Below, piece after piece: positions 15,707 to 25,103 of a stretch of DNA of 64,000 nt (positions are counted from its first letter, which is position 1; every line of letters starts with the position of its first letter). Source of the stretch: SXVE01 sp036388895 (GTDB lineage Bacteria; Acidobacteriota; Blastocatellia; Pyrinomonadales; Pyrinomonadaceae). The notes under the pieces were generated by a model. The model was not told the origin of the DNA. It saw only the letters and a list, made by a program, of their open reading frames with translations, and did not search any database. The position numbers were made by a program, and so were the translations under genes. Location of the stretch: NCBI GenBank assembly GCA_036388895.1, contig DASVQY010000035.1, positions 1 to 64,000 of the forward strand, given 5' to 3'.

Positions 15707-16000
15707 TCACTGACTGCTGTCCGTCGGCGTTAAAATTTCACCGCCGCCTAAAGCTGTTTTCAAAGAAGTAATGCAAATCATTACCGCGCCCGTTTCGATT
15801 TCTGTAAAGTGCACCGTTTTCACTTCGATAATCCGAAAAACTCGGCGCTGCGTTATGTCGAACAAACCAGCGGCTTGTTCGACCATCAGCATCGGTTCGC
15901 CGCATTTCGCGCAAATGAATTGTCCGCCCGGCGGCGATTGGCGAATGATGTAGCGGCGATTGGTTTCAATCAGCATTTCAAATTTACGCTTGATTTCCAT
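15707..16000 (-). CDS. Small CxxC protein, divergent partner of the winged-helix gene
   Basis: 97 aa. The pattern RRYIIRQSPPGGQFICAKCG, then EQAAGLFDITQRRVFRIIE and HFTEIETGAVMICI belongs to a small family I know from Acidobacteriota, often near the winged-helix/TolB regulators. One CxxC near residue 30 suggests metal binding together with a later Cys, and the middle part resembles an excisionase-like helix-turn-helix. Transcribed divergently from the regulator at 16138, so a shared promoter region is likely. Confidence 0.65.
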   Translation of the reverse strand: MEIKRKFEMLIETNRRYIIRQSPPGGQFICAKCGEPMLMVEQAAGLFDITQRRVFRIIEVKTVHFTEIETGAVMICITSLKTALGGGEILTPTDSSQ

Positions 16001-16067
16001 TTGTTTTTGAACTTAGAATACGCGGTAACTAAAACAACCCTATTAAATTTCTGTTTTATAAGTCTGG

Positions 16068-16100
16068 ATTTTTTTTGGATTTTTTTTGGATTTTTTTTGG
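16068..16100. repeat. Three phased T8 tracts (11-bp tandem unit)
   Basis: The unit ATTTTTTTTGG is repeated exactly three times, placing T8 tracts 11 bp apart, about one helical turn. Phased A/T tracts bend DNA. It lies between the divergent CxxC-protein and winged-helix/TolB genes. Confidence 0.85.
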
Positions 16101-16137
16101 ACTGTGAATATACTTCAACAAACACGGGAATTTTATT

Positions 16138-18384
16138 ATCAGCAATAAACTTCAGGAAACAAAAGAACTCTACCGTTTCGGCGCGTTTCGGCTCGACGCG
16201 GAAGAGCGTCGTTTATGGTGCGAAGCCTCGCCCGTTCAGCTGACGCCGAAACAATTCGACCTGCTTTTTTATTTCGTCGAAAACGCCGGGCGCGTGGCGA
16301 AAAAAAGCGAGCTGCTCGACGCGATTTGGGCTGACACTTATATCGAAGAAACTACGCTGGCGCGAAATGTATCGTGGCTGAGAAAAAAGCTCGGGGAATG
16401 CGCGGACGGCGAATCGTTTATCGAAACCGTGCCGAAGCTCGGCTATCGCTTTACGGCGGAAGTTTCGCGCGCTTCAGCCAATAACGAAAAAACGCTCATC
16501 ATCGAAGAACAAATTGTTCAGCACATTCGCGGCGAAGAAATTATTTCTATTGAAGATCAAGACGAAACAATTGAAAGGGCGAAAGAGACGAAAAATATAA
16601 ATGTTTTGCCTTTGAATGTTGCCGCGTCGCGTCACCGTGTCGCCGTGTCGCTTTTCATCTCTTTCATTCTCATCGTTTTCGCCGGAATCGCTTTTATCGT
16701 TTACCAAAAGTATTTTGAAAACTCCGCGCCTATTGCCATTGTCGCGTCCCGCGTCAAACCGTTTTCGGGCGCGCCGGGTTACGAAAATTCTCCGGCGTTT
16801 TCGCCCGACGGCAGACAACTCGCTTATTCGTGGAACGGCAGCGCAGGAGAAAATTCCGACATTTATATCAAACTCGTCGGCGCAGGCGCTCCCGTGCAGT
16901 TGACCGAAACCGAAGCGAACGAACATTACCCGACATTTTCGCCCGACGGCAATCATATCGCGTTCGTTCGCGGGAAATACGGCGAACCGGGCGAAATTAT
17001 CATAATTCCCGCGCTCGGCGGTATGGAACGCCCCGTCGCAAGGCTTTTTTCCGGTAATTACAGCATTTCATTCTCGCCCGACGGAAAACACGTTGCTGCG
17101 ATTGACACGGAAAATTCAAAAGAAGGCGGACAATTCGCGGTTTACGTAATAAATATCGAAACCAGCGAGCGCAGGCGCGTGACCGCTCCGGCGGAATTTT
17201 TAGGCGAAACCACGCCGCGTTTTTCGCCCGACGGTAAAAATCTGGCTTTCATCCGCGTTTTCAAAAAAGACGAACACGCCCGCCATCTCGCCAAACAGGA
17301 TTTATTCGTCGTTCCCGTAAGCGGCGGCGAACCGCGGCAATTAACATTTGACGGAATTATAATAAATTCATTAGCGTGGAGCGCCGACGGCGATTACATT
17401 TATTTCGTGCCGGTTCGACCGCATAATCAAACAGTCGTGCGGCGCGTTCCGGCAGACGGCGGCGAACAGGAAATTGTTTCGACAGGCAGGGGAAATATTA
17501 CAAATATCGCCGCGTCGCCAAACGGTGACACGATGGTTTTTGCCGAAGATGTCAGGCGCTGGAAAATCCGGCGCGTTCCGCCCGACGGACAAACGGGAAT
17601 CGAGCTGATAAATTCTGATTTCAACGAATTCTTTCCGCAATTTTCGCCCGACGGTTCGCGCGTCGCTTTTCAGACCGACAGGACGGGAGAATATCAAATC
17701 TGGACGATGGACGCGGACGGCGGAAATCTGCGGCAAATTACGGACACGCCGTTTCCGTCCAGCTCGCCGCGTTTTTCGCCCGACGGTTCTCTTTTCGTTT
17801 TTAATCAAAAAGAAGGCGAAAACTTTTATAATTACATCGTCGCTGCGCAAGGCGGCACGCCGCGCCGCATTTCGCCGGAAGGCGTGCAGGAAGATTTTCC
17901 GATTTGGAGCGCGGACGGCAAATATATTTATTTCATTTCAAATCGTTCGGGCGAACGAAACGTCTGGCGAATGAACGCCGACGGCGCGGGCGAAGCCGTC
18001 CAAATCACCACGATCGGCGCGTATCGTCCAAGCCCCGCGCCCGACGGCAAAACCGTCTATTTCACCAAAACAGGTTTTCCCAACGAGTTCTGGCGCGTTT
18101 CGGCGGATGGCGGCGCGGAAGAAGTCATCCCGGAATTTGAAGCCGCCGGATTTAATAATATGTGGCATGCGACCGAAGCGGGCATCTATTTTATCGCCTT
18201 CGCCGCCGGCAAAAATTTTGAACTGAAATTTTACGATTTCGCCGACCAGCAAATTAAAAACGCTTCCGGCAGCTACAAAATACCGTCGAACCTGGACACA
18301 AACGTGTTCACAATACATAAAAACGTCCTTTTATGTCCCGTGCTGGAAAAATTCAGCCGCTTAATGATCGCCGATTTGCCGTAA
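16138..18384 (+). CDS. Winged-helix (CadC-type) DNA-binding / TolB-propeller regulator
   Basis: An OmpR/CadC-like winged helix (LYRFGAFRLDAEERRL, VQLTPKQFDLLFYFVENAG, ELLDAIWADTYIEETTLARN, FIETVPKLGYRF) is followed by a membrane span (VAVSLFISFILIVFAGIAFI) and at least eight PD40/TolB blades (repeated FSPDG). It should be a membrane-spanning one-component regulator whose periplasmic propeller senses a signal. The first GTG (16294) would cut off the first half of the winged helix; the frame is open back to 16107 but has only ATT/ATC codons (16135-16140) where relatives start MSNK, so a rare ATC or ATT start is likely. Confidence 0.8.
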   Translation: MSNKLQETKELYRFGAFRLDAEERRLWCEASPVQLTPKQFDLLFYFVENAGRVAKKSELLDAIWADTYIEETTLARNVSWLRKKLGECADGESFIETVPKLGYRFTAEVSRASANNEKTLIIEEQIVQHIRGEEIISIEDQDETIERAKETKNINVLPLNVAASRHRVAVSLFISFILIVFAGIAFIVYQKYFENSAPIAIVASRVKPFSGAPGYENSPAFSPDGRQLAYSWNGSAGENSDIYIKLVGAGAPVQLTETEANEHYPTFSPDGNHIAFVRGKYGEPGEIIIIPALGGMERPVARLFSGNYSISFSPDGKHVAAIDTENSKEGGQFAVYVINIETSERRRVTAPAEFLGETTPRFSPDGKNLAFIRVFKKDEHARHLAKQDLFVVPVSGGEPRQLTFDGIIINSLAWSADGDYIYFVPVRPHNQTVVRRVPADGGEQEIVSTGRGNITNIAASPNGDTMVFAEDVRRWKIRRVPPDGQTGIELINSDFNEFFPQFSPDGSRVAFQTDRTGEYQIWTMDADGGNLRQITDTPFPSSSPRFSPDGSLFVFNQKEGENFYNYIVAAQGGTPRRISPEGVQEDFPIWSADGKYIYFISNRSGERNVWRMNADGAGEAVQITTIGAYRPSPAPDGKTVYFTKTGFPNEFWRVSADGGAEEVIPEFEAAGFNNMWHATEAGIYFIAFAAGKNFELKFYDFADQQIKNASGSYKIPSNLDTNVFTIHKNVLLCPVLEKFSRLMIADLP

Positions 18385-18903
18385 AAATTATTCGCAGCAA
18401 AATCTCTAAAGCTTCGGTATAGAGAAATTGTACTCGCGCTCCGAATGCACAATGGCGAGGCTAAAACCAGGCGCAGATTTATGAATCGTGAAGTTCTGAT
18501 TTTTTTTTAATTACAAATGCTTTACTGACGAATATAATACGCCGAACTCGTGCGAAAAAATCAAACTTGAAACTATTCAATTTGGAAAACACAAAATGCT
18601 AGTTTCAAATGATTTTGCAAATTTGTCATCAGAAAAACATAATGTCTTAAAAAACGCGGCTGGTAAATCAATGAGTGTTGGGCGAAACAGCTACTTTCTT
18701 TTTACTGTGTCCTTTAAATTCTAAGTTGTCGCTGTCCGGTTTCCGTGCATCATCTCAATCGTTTAGCTTTTGGGTTTATAAAATGCATAATTCCCTAAAT
18801 TAAATTATCCGAAAACGTATTAACGTAGTTTTTTCAACATATTTTGCGCATAATACGAATGGTTTTCCTTTGCCTAATTAATTTAACTTTTTTTATTCAA
18901 TAA
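18385..18903. other. Intergenic 519 bp with possible gene remnant
   Basis: No intact gene. A plus-strand frame without a start (about 18505-18724) reads protein-like, e.g. CFTDEYNTPNSCEKIKLETI and SVGRNSYFLFTVSFKF before TAA, so it may be the end of a decayed gene. The rest is AT-rich and should include the promoter of the glycosyltransferase gene. Confidence 0.35.
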
Positions 18904-20430
18904 ATGTTCGAGATTAATCCCGAAAAGCACGTAGAAGGTAATAAAAATTTGTGGTTTGTTGCGTTTTTGGCAATTGGCTGTTTGTATTTATTTGCCAGAT
19001 TTTGGAATTTAACCGCTTCTTGTCTTGTGTTTGACGAGATTTTTAGCGTTCACGCGTCCTCGCTTCCCTGGAACGAGTTATTCAAATTTATCGCGCTCGA
19101 TTTAATTCATCCGCCTTTTTTCTACATAGTTTTGAAGATTTGGACGCTGCTCGGCGGCGAATCGCTTTTATGGCTCAGATTGTTTCCTGTTTGCTGGTCG
19201 GTTTTGGCAATTGCGCCTTTTTTGCTGTTTTGTCGCGAATTAAAACTCGAAAATCGGGAAATGCTTTTTGCATTTATTTTCATCGCCGTCAACGGTTCTT
19301 TGATTAAGTACGCGCAAGGCGTGCGGATGTACAGTTTGCTGTTTTGTCTGGGGCATTTCTCGCTCTGGCTGTTTGTTAAATTTCTCGAAGCAAAATCAAA
19401 AACTGTTCTCTTTTGGCTTTTTTTCGTTAATTTTCTGCTGATTTATACTCACTATTTCGGCTGGCTGATAATAGCCGCCGAGCTTGCTGCCGTAGCGATT
19501 TACAAATTTGATAAATTAAAAAGTTTTTTATTGCTGCTGGCTCTTTGGATCGCAGGTTTTCTGCCCTGGGCAGCGGCTGTTTATTTTGCATCGAAAACCG
19601 GGACCGGTTTTGGGCAAAATTTAGGCTGGGCTGGGAAACCCGGTATTTTTGATGTCGCTCTGTTAATTCTGACGATTCACGAACCGTTTTATTGGCAGCA
19701 AAGCAACATAGCCGCGGCAAGTCTATGGTTTCTGACGATTCCCCTCGCCCTTATCTGTCTGGCGGCAATAGTCTTAAATTGGAAAAATTCAAAAATACGA
19801 TTTTTGGCAATCTTTGTTTTTCTGCCGATTTCATTTGCCTTCATTATAAGTCATTTGTTTCCGTTTTCAGTTTGGGGAGTGCGGCATTTAATTATCACCG
19901 TCTCGCCTTATGCTTTGTTATCGGGAATCGCTCTTAATAAAATTCATTTAAAGAGCCTGAAAATCGGCGCTTTTTGTTTGATCGGGGTTTTGATTATAAT
20001 CGGCGGAGCGGTTCATTTTACTCGTAAAACACCGAATTTTATCTGGTGCGCGTGGGAAAATCTGGCAGTCCGGGCGACGGAAACGGATAAAAGCAATAAA
20101 ATTACGATTTATGCTTTTGAAGATTTAGTGGCGTATCATATATGGTTCGCGACAAAAGACGATGAATCCGTTGATGTCGTTTCAATCAAAAATTATCCGG
20201 GAATCGAAGAAGACAAACAGTATTTTCTTCCGCGGGGCTTTGAAGAAGTAAAAACCGCGAACCCGGATGCAATCGCAGGCGAACGATTCTGGATTGCTTT
20301 TCGAGACCGAAGCTGGAAGCCGGATCATCCGCTCATTCAGGATCTGACGACGCGCGGCTATAAATTAAATGCTCCGCTCGAAATTCGCGCCCAGGGTTTG
20401 TCGGCGTTTTTAGTTTTGGTAGAAAAATAA
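18904..20430 (+). CDS. GT39/ArnT-like membrane glycosyltransferase
   Basis: 508 aa with about 10-11 membrane spans. An Asp-Glu pair (VFDEIFSVH, residues about 42-43) follows the first span, where protein mannosyltransferases and ArnT-like enzymes hold their catalytic acid, and the HPPFFY and QGVRMYSLL segments are typical of this GT-C class. It would transfer a sugar from a polyprenyl-phosphate donor to a lipid or protein at the outer face of the inner membrane. The acceptor cannot be predicted. No strong ribosome site precedes the ATG. Confidence 0.8.
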   Translation: MFEINPEKHVEGNKNLWFVAFLAIGCLYLFARFWNLTASCLVFDEIFSVHASSLPWNELFKFIALDLIHPPFFYIVLKIWTLLGGESLLWLRLFPVCWSVLAIAPFLLFCRELKLENREMLFAFIFIAVNGSLIKYAQGVRMYSLLFCLGHFSLWLFVKFLEAKSKTVLFWLFFVNFLLIYTHYFGWLIIAAELAAVAIYKFDKLKSFLLLLALWIAGFLPWAAAVYFASKTGTGFGQNLGWAGKPGIFDVALLILTIHEPFYWQQSNIAAASLWFLTIPLALICLAAIVLNWKNSKIRFLAIFVFLPISFAFIISHLFPFSVWGVRHLIITVSPYALLSGIALNKIHLKSLKIGAFCLIGVLIIIGGAVHFTRKTPNFIWCAWENLAVRATETDKSNKITIYAFEDLVAYHIWFATKDDESVDVVSIKNYPGIEEDKQYFLPRGFEEVKTANPDAIAGERFWIAFRDRSWKPDHPLIQDLTTRGYKLNAPLEIRAQGLSAFLVLVEK

Positions 20431-20683
20431 CGTTTTGTCACAGACTTTTCAATTCTGATTAAAGTCTCTTGCAATTTCGGGTCTGTCAAAATTAAAGAAT
20501 CGGCGGCTTTGAATCTTTTGCCGAGTCGAAATTGGAAAAGCCCGTCGCGGATTTAACCGTCACAACCAAAGCACGCTTTGGAACTATATTGCGCAAGATT
20601 TTCGACTGCGGCTAAACGATTTTCGCTGTGAAATCCGCCGTAAGATGAAAGACCAAAGCATTTTTATGTTGCTGCGAAAAAAT

Positions 20684-20710
20684 GTTTCAAAAACGCCCGT
20701 TAAATGAGGC
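20684..20710 (+). repeat. 26-bp palindrome, degenerate copy
   Basis: Left arm GTTTCAAAAA and core CGCCCG are preserved, the right arm is eroded (TTAAATGAGGC). Only 6 bp separate it from the next copy. Confidence 0.7.
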
Positions 20711-20716
20711 GATTTG

Positions 20717-20742
20717 GTGTCATAAACGCCCCTTTTTGAAAC
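20717..20742 (+). repeat. 26-bp palindrome, plus orientation
   Basis: Arms GTGTCATAAA and TTTTTGAAAC, core CGCCCC: the exact complement of the GTTTC/GACAC class with a GGGGCG core. This is the first copy in plus orientation, and the genes from here to 29.6 kb are mostly on the plus strand. Confidence 0.95.
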
Positions 20743-20792
20743 AGAATCAAAAATTTTCCTGCTCATAGTTTTTTCGGTCAAGTCAAAATTTA

Positions 20793-21689
20793 ATGATTAT
20801 GACTAAACTTGAATCTTACGAGAAATTCGTCCGCGAAATTTGTCCTGAACTTACGGTTGAGAAAATCAGCCTTAATAACACGGGACGGCTCAATGACGTT
20901 GTGATCGTTAATGACAAATTAGCGTTTCGTTTCGTTAAACGCGATTTCGGTTATAAAGATCCGCGAGAAGAAGCAAAGCTTCTCGGTTTTTTGAAGAAAC
21001 ACATCACATTGCCCATCCCGATTCCTTTTTTTCAAAGCCCGGAGGCTATGGCTTACCAGTTGATTCCCGGAAAAGCTTTGCGCCGCGATATTTTGATGCG
21101 GCTTGTGGAAGACGAACAGCAGGCAATTGCCGATCAACTGGCTAAATTCTTCAAAGAACTACACAGTGTTCCAGTTAATGGAAACTCCGATTTCGAGTTA
21201 GAGAAAGTACACGCGCAAATGGATTACGATGGCTGGATGAAAGCTTATCAGCATATCCAGGATAAAGTTTTCCCCTTTTTGATGCCGCACACGCGAGATT
21301 GGGCAAGCAATCATTTTGAATCCTATTTAGCACACAAGGGTAATTTCGATTATGAGTTAAAAATGATTCATAGTGACATTCCTCCGTACCATATTATTTT
21401 TGACGGGCAGAAAAAAAGAATCAGCGGAATTATTGATTTCGGCAGCGCCGGCATTGGGGATCCGGCGATTGATTTCGGGAGCATAATTTATTATTTGGGT
21501 GAGTCATTTTTGAATCGCTTTTATAAAGTTTACGCCGAAGCTGAAACATATTTAAGGCGGGCTCGTTTTTACGCCGGAGAAAAAGAAATCAGATGGCTTT
21601 TGAATGGTATAGAAAAAAGTGATGTCCGGTGGTTTGCTATTCATATAGGAAGCGCAAAAGATATAAAATACGATACTCCCCAAGCATAA
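20793..21689 (+). CDS. APH-family phosphotransferase (aminoglycoside/choline kinase-like)
   Basis: 298 aa. The catalytic loop HSDIPPYHIIFD stands for the usual HxDxxxxN, and ISGIIDFGSAGIGDPAIDFG is the DFG-like metal-binding motif of APH kinases. The N-terminal lobe has NDVVIVNDKLAFRFVKRD and KEEAKLL-like segments. The Asn of the HxDxxxxN loop is not obvious (His in its place), and the last 15 residues (SAKDIKYDTPQA) look unlike relatives, so activity is uncertain. Substrate unknown. A degenerate palindrome follows at 21743. Confidence 0.75.
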   Translation: MIMTKLESYEKFVREICPELTVEKISLNNTGRLNDVVIVNDKLAFRFVKRDFGYKDPREEAKLLGFLKKHITLPIPIPFFQSPEAMAYQLIPGKALRRDILMRLVEDEQQAIADQLAKFFKELHSVPVNGNSDFELEKVHAQMDYDGWMKAYQHIQDKVFPFLMPHTRDWASNHFESYLAHKGNFDYELKMIHSDIPPYHIIFDGQKKRISGIIDFGSAGIGDPAIDFGSIIYYLGESFLNRFYKVYAEAETYLRRARFYAGEKEIRWLLNGIEKSDVRWFAIHIGSAKDIKYDTPQA

Positions 21690-21742
21690 AGGTGACACCG
21701 AACAAGTCATCGAACGCGAGGCGGAAGCAGTGAATTTCTAAA

Positions 21743-21766
21743 CTCTTCAAAAAAACTCTTTTGAGA
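21743..21766 (+). repeat. 26-bp palindrome, degenerate copy
   Basis: Only the right arm CTTTTGAGAC and a poly-A centre are recognisable; the core is eroded. It lies 53 bp after the kinase gene, in the orientation expected for it. Confidence 0.45.
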
Positions 21767-21822
21767 CAGAATAAAAGGTCGTGTTTATTTTAATTATAAG
21801 TTCTTATCAAGCTTCTACTGGT

Positions 21823-22461
21823 ATGAGATTGTATCTGTCTTCTTTTCTTTTCGGTAATTACCCTCAGAAGTTTGCCGAACTTGTCGCTCCCGGCAATCGC
21901 GCGGCTTTAATACTAAATGCCCTCGACAATCGGGAAATGGTTCGTCAAAAGTTTCTTGAAAGCCAAACCAGTGCTCTTACTAACTTAGGTTTTACTGTTG
22001 AAGAATTAGATTTGCGCTGCTTTTTTGGCAGACAAAATGAACTCAAAGATGCGCTCGGACAGGCGAATTCGGTCTGGGTCAACGGAGGTAACAGTTTTCT
22101 ACTGAGACGGGCAATGAAACAGAGTGGATTTGACGTAACTATCACTGATTTGCTACTCGAAGATAAGATCGTCTACGGCGGCTTTAGCGCCGGCGTAGTA
22201 GTGCTTTCACCCAGCTTGCGAGGGCTGGAAATTATTGATGATCCTTTTGATGTATCCGATGATTATGAATCGGAAACTCTTTGGGATGGTTTAGGTATTA
22301 TAGATTTTTCGATAGGCGTGCATTACCAATCCAATCATCCTGAATCAAGGCGTATAAACGAAGTTGTTGAATATTATAAAGAACATAATATTCCTTATAA
22401 AACACTTCGAGATGGTGAGGTTTTGATCAAGAAAGGCAATAATTTTGAAAGTTTGGTTTAA
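21823..22461 (+). CDS. Peptidase E-like (S51) class I glutamine amidotransferase-fold protein
   Basis: 212 aa from the ATG at 21823; the longer GTG frame at 21781 would begin in the upstream palindrome remnant. VWVNGGNSFLLRRAM and VYGGFSAGVVVLSPSL contain the strand and nucleophile elbow (GFSAG, Ser) of PF03575 peptidases such as PepE, which cleave Asp-X dipeptides. The His region is VHYQSNHPES. Probably cytoplasmic. It ends 14 bp before a well-formed palindrome. Confidence 0.8.
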   Translation: MRLYLSSFLFGNYPQKFAELVAPGNRAALILNALDNREMVRQKFLESQTSALTNLGFTVEELDLRCFFGRQNELKDALGQANSVWVNGGNSFLLRRAMKQSGFDVTITDLLLEDKIVYGGFSAGVVVLSPSLRGLEIIDDPFDVSDDYESETLWDGLGIIDFSIGVHYQSNHPESRRINEVVEYYKEHNIPYKTLRDGEVLIKKGNNFESLV

Positions 22462-22475
22462 TCAGAAATTAAAAA

Positions 22476-22501
22476 GTTTCGGAGACGACCCTTTTTGAGA
22501 C
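22476..22501 (+). repeat. 26-bp palindrome, plus orientation
   Basis: Right arm TTTTTGAGAC and core CGACCC are intact; left arm GTTTCGGAGA is partly changed. It lies 14 bp past the stop of the peptidase E-like gene. Confidence 0.9.
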
Positions 22502-22759
22502 TGTGTTTAGCTGCATGAAAACTAACATTTACGCTGTAATTCAAGATTATTGACAGATAAATCTGATTACAGTTTATCGGCTGCATTATTTTAATCGGGT
22601 GTTTTGTAATAAGAAACAAAATTCAACTTATTAGTTAATAATCGTGCGACTCCGAAACTTTATAGATCGAAATTCTATAACTTAATCTTTTTGGAAGAGC
22701 AATAGTATCCTCCAACTTCCAAAGCCTTTCGTGTATAATACATTCCGAAGGTAAAATTT

Positions 22760-23620
22760 ATGTCAAAACTCACCACCAGACTGCTTATTTGTTTGTCCGT
22801 CTGTTTTATCGCTTTCTTATCAGCCGGGAAAATCAAAGCTGATGACAAGCTCAAACCTGAAGTAATAATTTCCAAACACCTCGATGCAATCGGCTCGAAA
22901 GAAAAACGCGCGGAAAACAAGAATCGGGTAATTTTGTCTGAAGTTCAAATGCGGGGAAAAACCGCTATCGCTTCTGCTATTGTCCACGGAAAAGCTGTCT
23001 TTTTTTCAGCGGGAGAGAAAAACCTGTGGGGGATAAAGCTAAATTCGAACAATTACCCCACGGATACATTTAGCTTTAACGGCAAGGAGACGAACGTTGG
23101 ATACATTCGTCCCGGAGTGCGATCGGTGCTTGGGGAATTCATTCTTTCTTACAAGGAATTACTCAAGGAAGGCTTGTTCGGCGGTGTTTTGTCTACCTCC
23201 TGGAGTTTGTTAAATAACGGCTTAAATAGAGCTAAAGTTACGTATGACGGAACAAAAAACATTAACGGTAAAGAAACTCTCGTCATCTCTTATTTGTTGA
23301 AAGGAGGATCGGATTTGAGTATAAAAATGTATTTTGATAAGAAAACCTATCGCCATGTGCGTACCGAATATAACCACACTATTCCGGCTAGCCAAGGTCC
23401 GGGAGTAGATTTGTCGGCTGGGCGACCCGCTTATCGCTATCAGTTGATCGAAGATTTCTCCGATTTTCGGGATGTCGGCGGTTTAATTCTTCCGGGTAAT
23501 TATAAGCTTTCTTATAGCTTCTCCAGCGGCGCAACATTGCAATCTATTGACTTTGATTTCAAGGTGACTAATTTTTCCTATAACCAGCAAATAGACGAAA
23601 CCTCTTTCAACATCGAATAA
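22760..23620 (+). CDS. Secreted LolA/LolB-like fold protein
   Basis: 286 aa, signal peptide ending IKADD. The domain pattern KPEVIISKHLDAIGS near the N-terminus, NGKETLVISYLLKGG in the middle and LILPGNYKLSYSF then TNFSYNQQIDETSFNI at the end is that of the exported outer-membrane-lipoprotein-sorting-like proteins common in Acidobacteriota. It probably binds a hydrophobic ligand in the periplasm. No palindrome follows it. Confidence 0.65.
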   Translation: MSKLTTRLLICLSVCFIAFLSAGKIKADDKLKPEVIISKHLDAIGSKEKRAENKNRVILSEVQMRGKTAIASAIVHGKAVFFSAGEKNLWGIKLNSNNYPTDTFSFNGKETNVGYIRPGVRSVLGEFILSYKELLKEGLFGGVLSTSWSLLNNGLNRAKVTYDGTKNINGKETLVISYLLKGGSDLSIKMYFDKKTYRHVRTEYNHTIPASQGPGVDLSAGRPAYRYQLIEDFSDFRDVGGLILPGNYKLSYSFSSGATLQSIDFDFKVTNFSYNQQIDETSFNIE

Positions 23621-23804
23621 AAATGACTTTGAAGGCTTCGACTTAAAAGGAAAGTTAAAACCGTAAGAATTGAAAAGCTAAATTAACAAGAGAGAGTGTC
23701 GTGTTTACAACTGATGTCCAACGCCCGGAATCGAAGGACAGGAAAAAGTTACTTTTCACAAAAACCCGAATCAAGTAAAATCAAATAACTTTAGCCTTCA
23801 GGAC

Positions 23805-25103
23805 TTATTTTCCTTTCAGGTTTTTGTTTTCAGCGCCGACGACGTAGCCTGATTTAGTCCGCACCACAACATTTTGCCGCATTACACGAACCCTTATCTG
23901 CCTTCGCTCGCCTTTCTGCCCCGTTTTTTCAGGATAGTATCCGATGGAATACTGGCGTCGGAGTTCCTCGGCAATATTTGAAAAAGCACCGCTCAGATTG
24001 TTAAGAGCCTCCAAAGTCCTGCCGCCGCTGTTGCGGGCAAGTTCTTCCAAATATCTTTTGCCGGTTTCGTATTCCCGGCGTGTTGCGGGACCGAGCAGAA
24101 CGTTTCTTCCCCCGATTATGACACTTGTTCTGTTGCTGCCTTCCTCCTCCTGCTGCTGTTGCTGCGGCTGTGTTTGTGTTTGTTGTGGCGGCGTTTGTTG
24201 TGGCGTTTGTTGCGGCGTTTGTTGTGGCTGCGGCGGCTTATAAGTGTCATAACGAATCGGATAAATAAGCGCATCCGTCTCCTCTGCATCACGGACGGTA
24301 GTTTGGTAGCTTGCTCTGTAAGAGGTGGTGTCAACGCCATCGGTAAAAAGCACGACCGCTTTCCGTCCTTCAATTTTTTTGAGCTCCCGGTTTATGACAA
24401 AGTCGACGGCTTCGAAAAGGCTCGTCCCGCTGCCGAAATCAGCCTGGAGAATAGCTTCCTCAAGAACCTTACGGTCGTTTGTGACAGGACTTAAAACGTG
24501 AACATTTTCGTCGAAGGAAACAACCATCACTTTATCCTCCGCGCGCAGCTGGTTAACGAAGCCTATCGCCGCATCTTGTATTTCCTCAATATGATATTGG
24601 GTTGAAGGGCTTACGTCGATCAATAAAATGACGGTAAAGGGCGATTCGACCGATTGAAAATATTCGACCTTTTGCTGAACGCCGTTTTCAAAGATCTGAA
24701 AATCCCGCTGTTCGAGGTTGGAGATGAAACGTCCGTCCCGGTCAAGAACCGACACGGGCAGCGTCACGAGGTTCGTTTCAACTTTGATGATTTCGCCGTC
24801 GTCCTCAACGGTAACAGGCTGTTCGTTTTGCGGGGAAACTTTCGGACGGACATTATAATTTCCGTCAGCCAGAACAGGAGCAGAAGTGGTTCGATTGTTT
24901 TTAATGTCGCTACTCTGTCCCGAATTACCATTTATTACGGGAGGACGTTTGTTTGAGTTTTGGGTGGATGAATCGGTTTGACCGGTCGTTGTCGTTCTTG
25001 AGGGAGACGGAACTATCCGTGGACGGATACTTTTGTCTGTTTGCGCCAAAGCGAAAGTGCCGAAAACAAAAAAGCATAAAACGGACGCTGCAACTTTTTT
25101 CAT
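23805..25103 (-). CDS. VWFA domain protein of the acidobacterial type
   Basis: 432 aa from the ATG at 25101-25103 (GGAGAATTAAAAATG); a longer frame back to 25151 is possible. A signal peptide ends FALAQ. After a Pro/Ser/Thr linker, VTLPVSVLDRDGRFISNL and FQIFENGVQQKVEYF lead into a von Willebrand A domain with MIDAS DVSPS, then VVLFTDGVDTTS. This layout matches TIGR03436, the VWFA-related acidobacterial family. A Gln/Pro-rich low-complexity insert (residues about 290-325) splits the domain. Likely an exported adhesion or complex-assembly protein. Confidence 0.85.
   Translation of the reverse strand: MKKVAASVLCFFVFGTFALAQTDKSIRPRIVPSPSRTTTTGQTDSSTQNSNKRPPVINGNSGQSSDIKNNRTTSAPVLADGNYNVRPKVSPQNEQPVTVEDDGEIIKVETNLVTLPVSVLDRDGRFISNLEQRDFQIFENGVQQKVEYFQSVESPFTVILLIDVSPSTQYHIEEIQDAAIGFVNQLRAEDKVMVVSFDENVHVLSPVTNDRKVLEEAILQADFGSGTSLFEAVDFVINRELKKIEGRKAVVLFTDGVDTTSYRASYQTTVRDAEETDALIYPIRYDTYKPPQPQQTPQQTPQQTPPQQTQTQPQQQQQEEEGSNRTSVIIGGRNVLLGPATRREYETGKRYLEELARNSGGRTLEALNNLSGAFSNIAEELRRQYSIGYYPEKTGQKGERRQIRVRVMRQNVVVRTKSGYVVGAENKNLKGK

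Larger units (their letters stand above)
20431..20792. other. Intergenic with two palindromes
   Basis: Holds a degenerate and a good plus-oriented palindrome (20684, 20717). About 250 bp before them, a start-less plus frame (about 20494-20611, containing GGFESFAESKLEKPVADLTV) could be the eroded unit that belonged to these sites. Confidence 0.4.

Noticed and set aside
16616..18318. Multiple Arg-rich frames over the winged-helix/TolB gene
   Set aside because: Arg/Phe-rich composition and overlap with a well-supported gene mark them as shadows of its codon pattern.
24116..24494. Frames across the Gln/Pro-rich tract of the VWFA gene on other phases
   Set aside because: Low-complexity CAA/CCA-type codons give long open frames on both strands; these are shadows.
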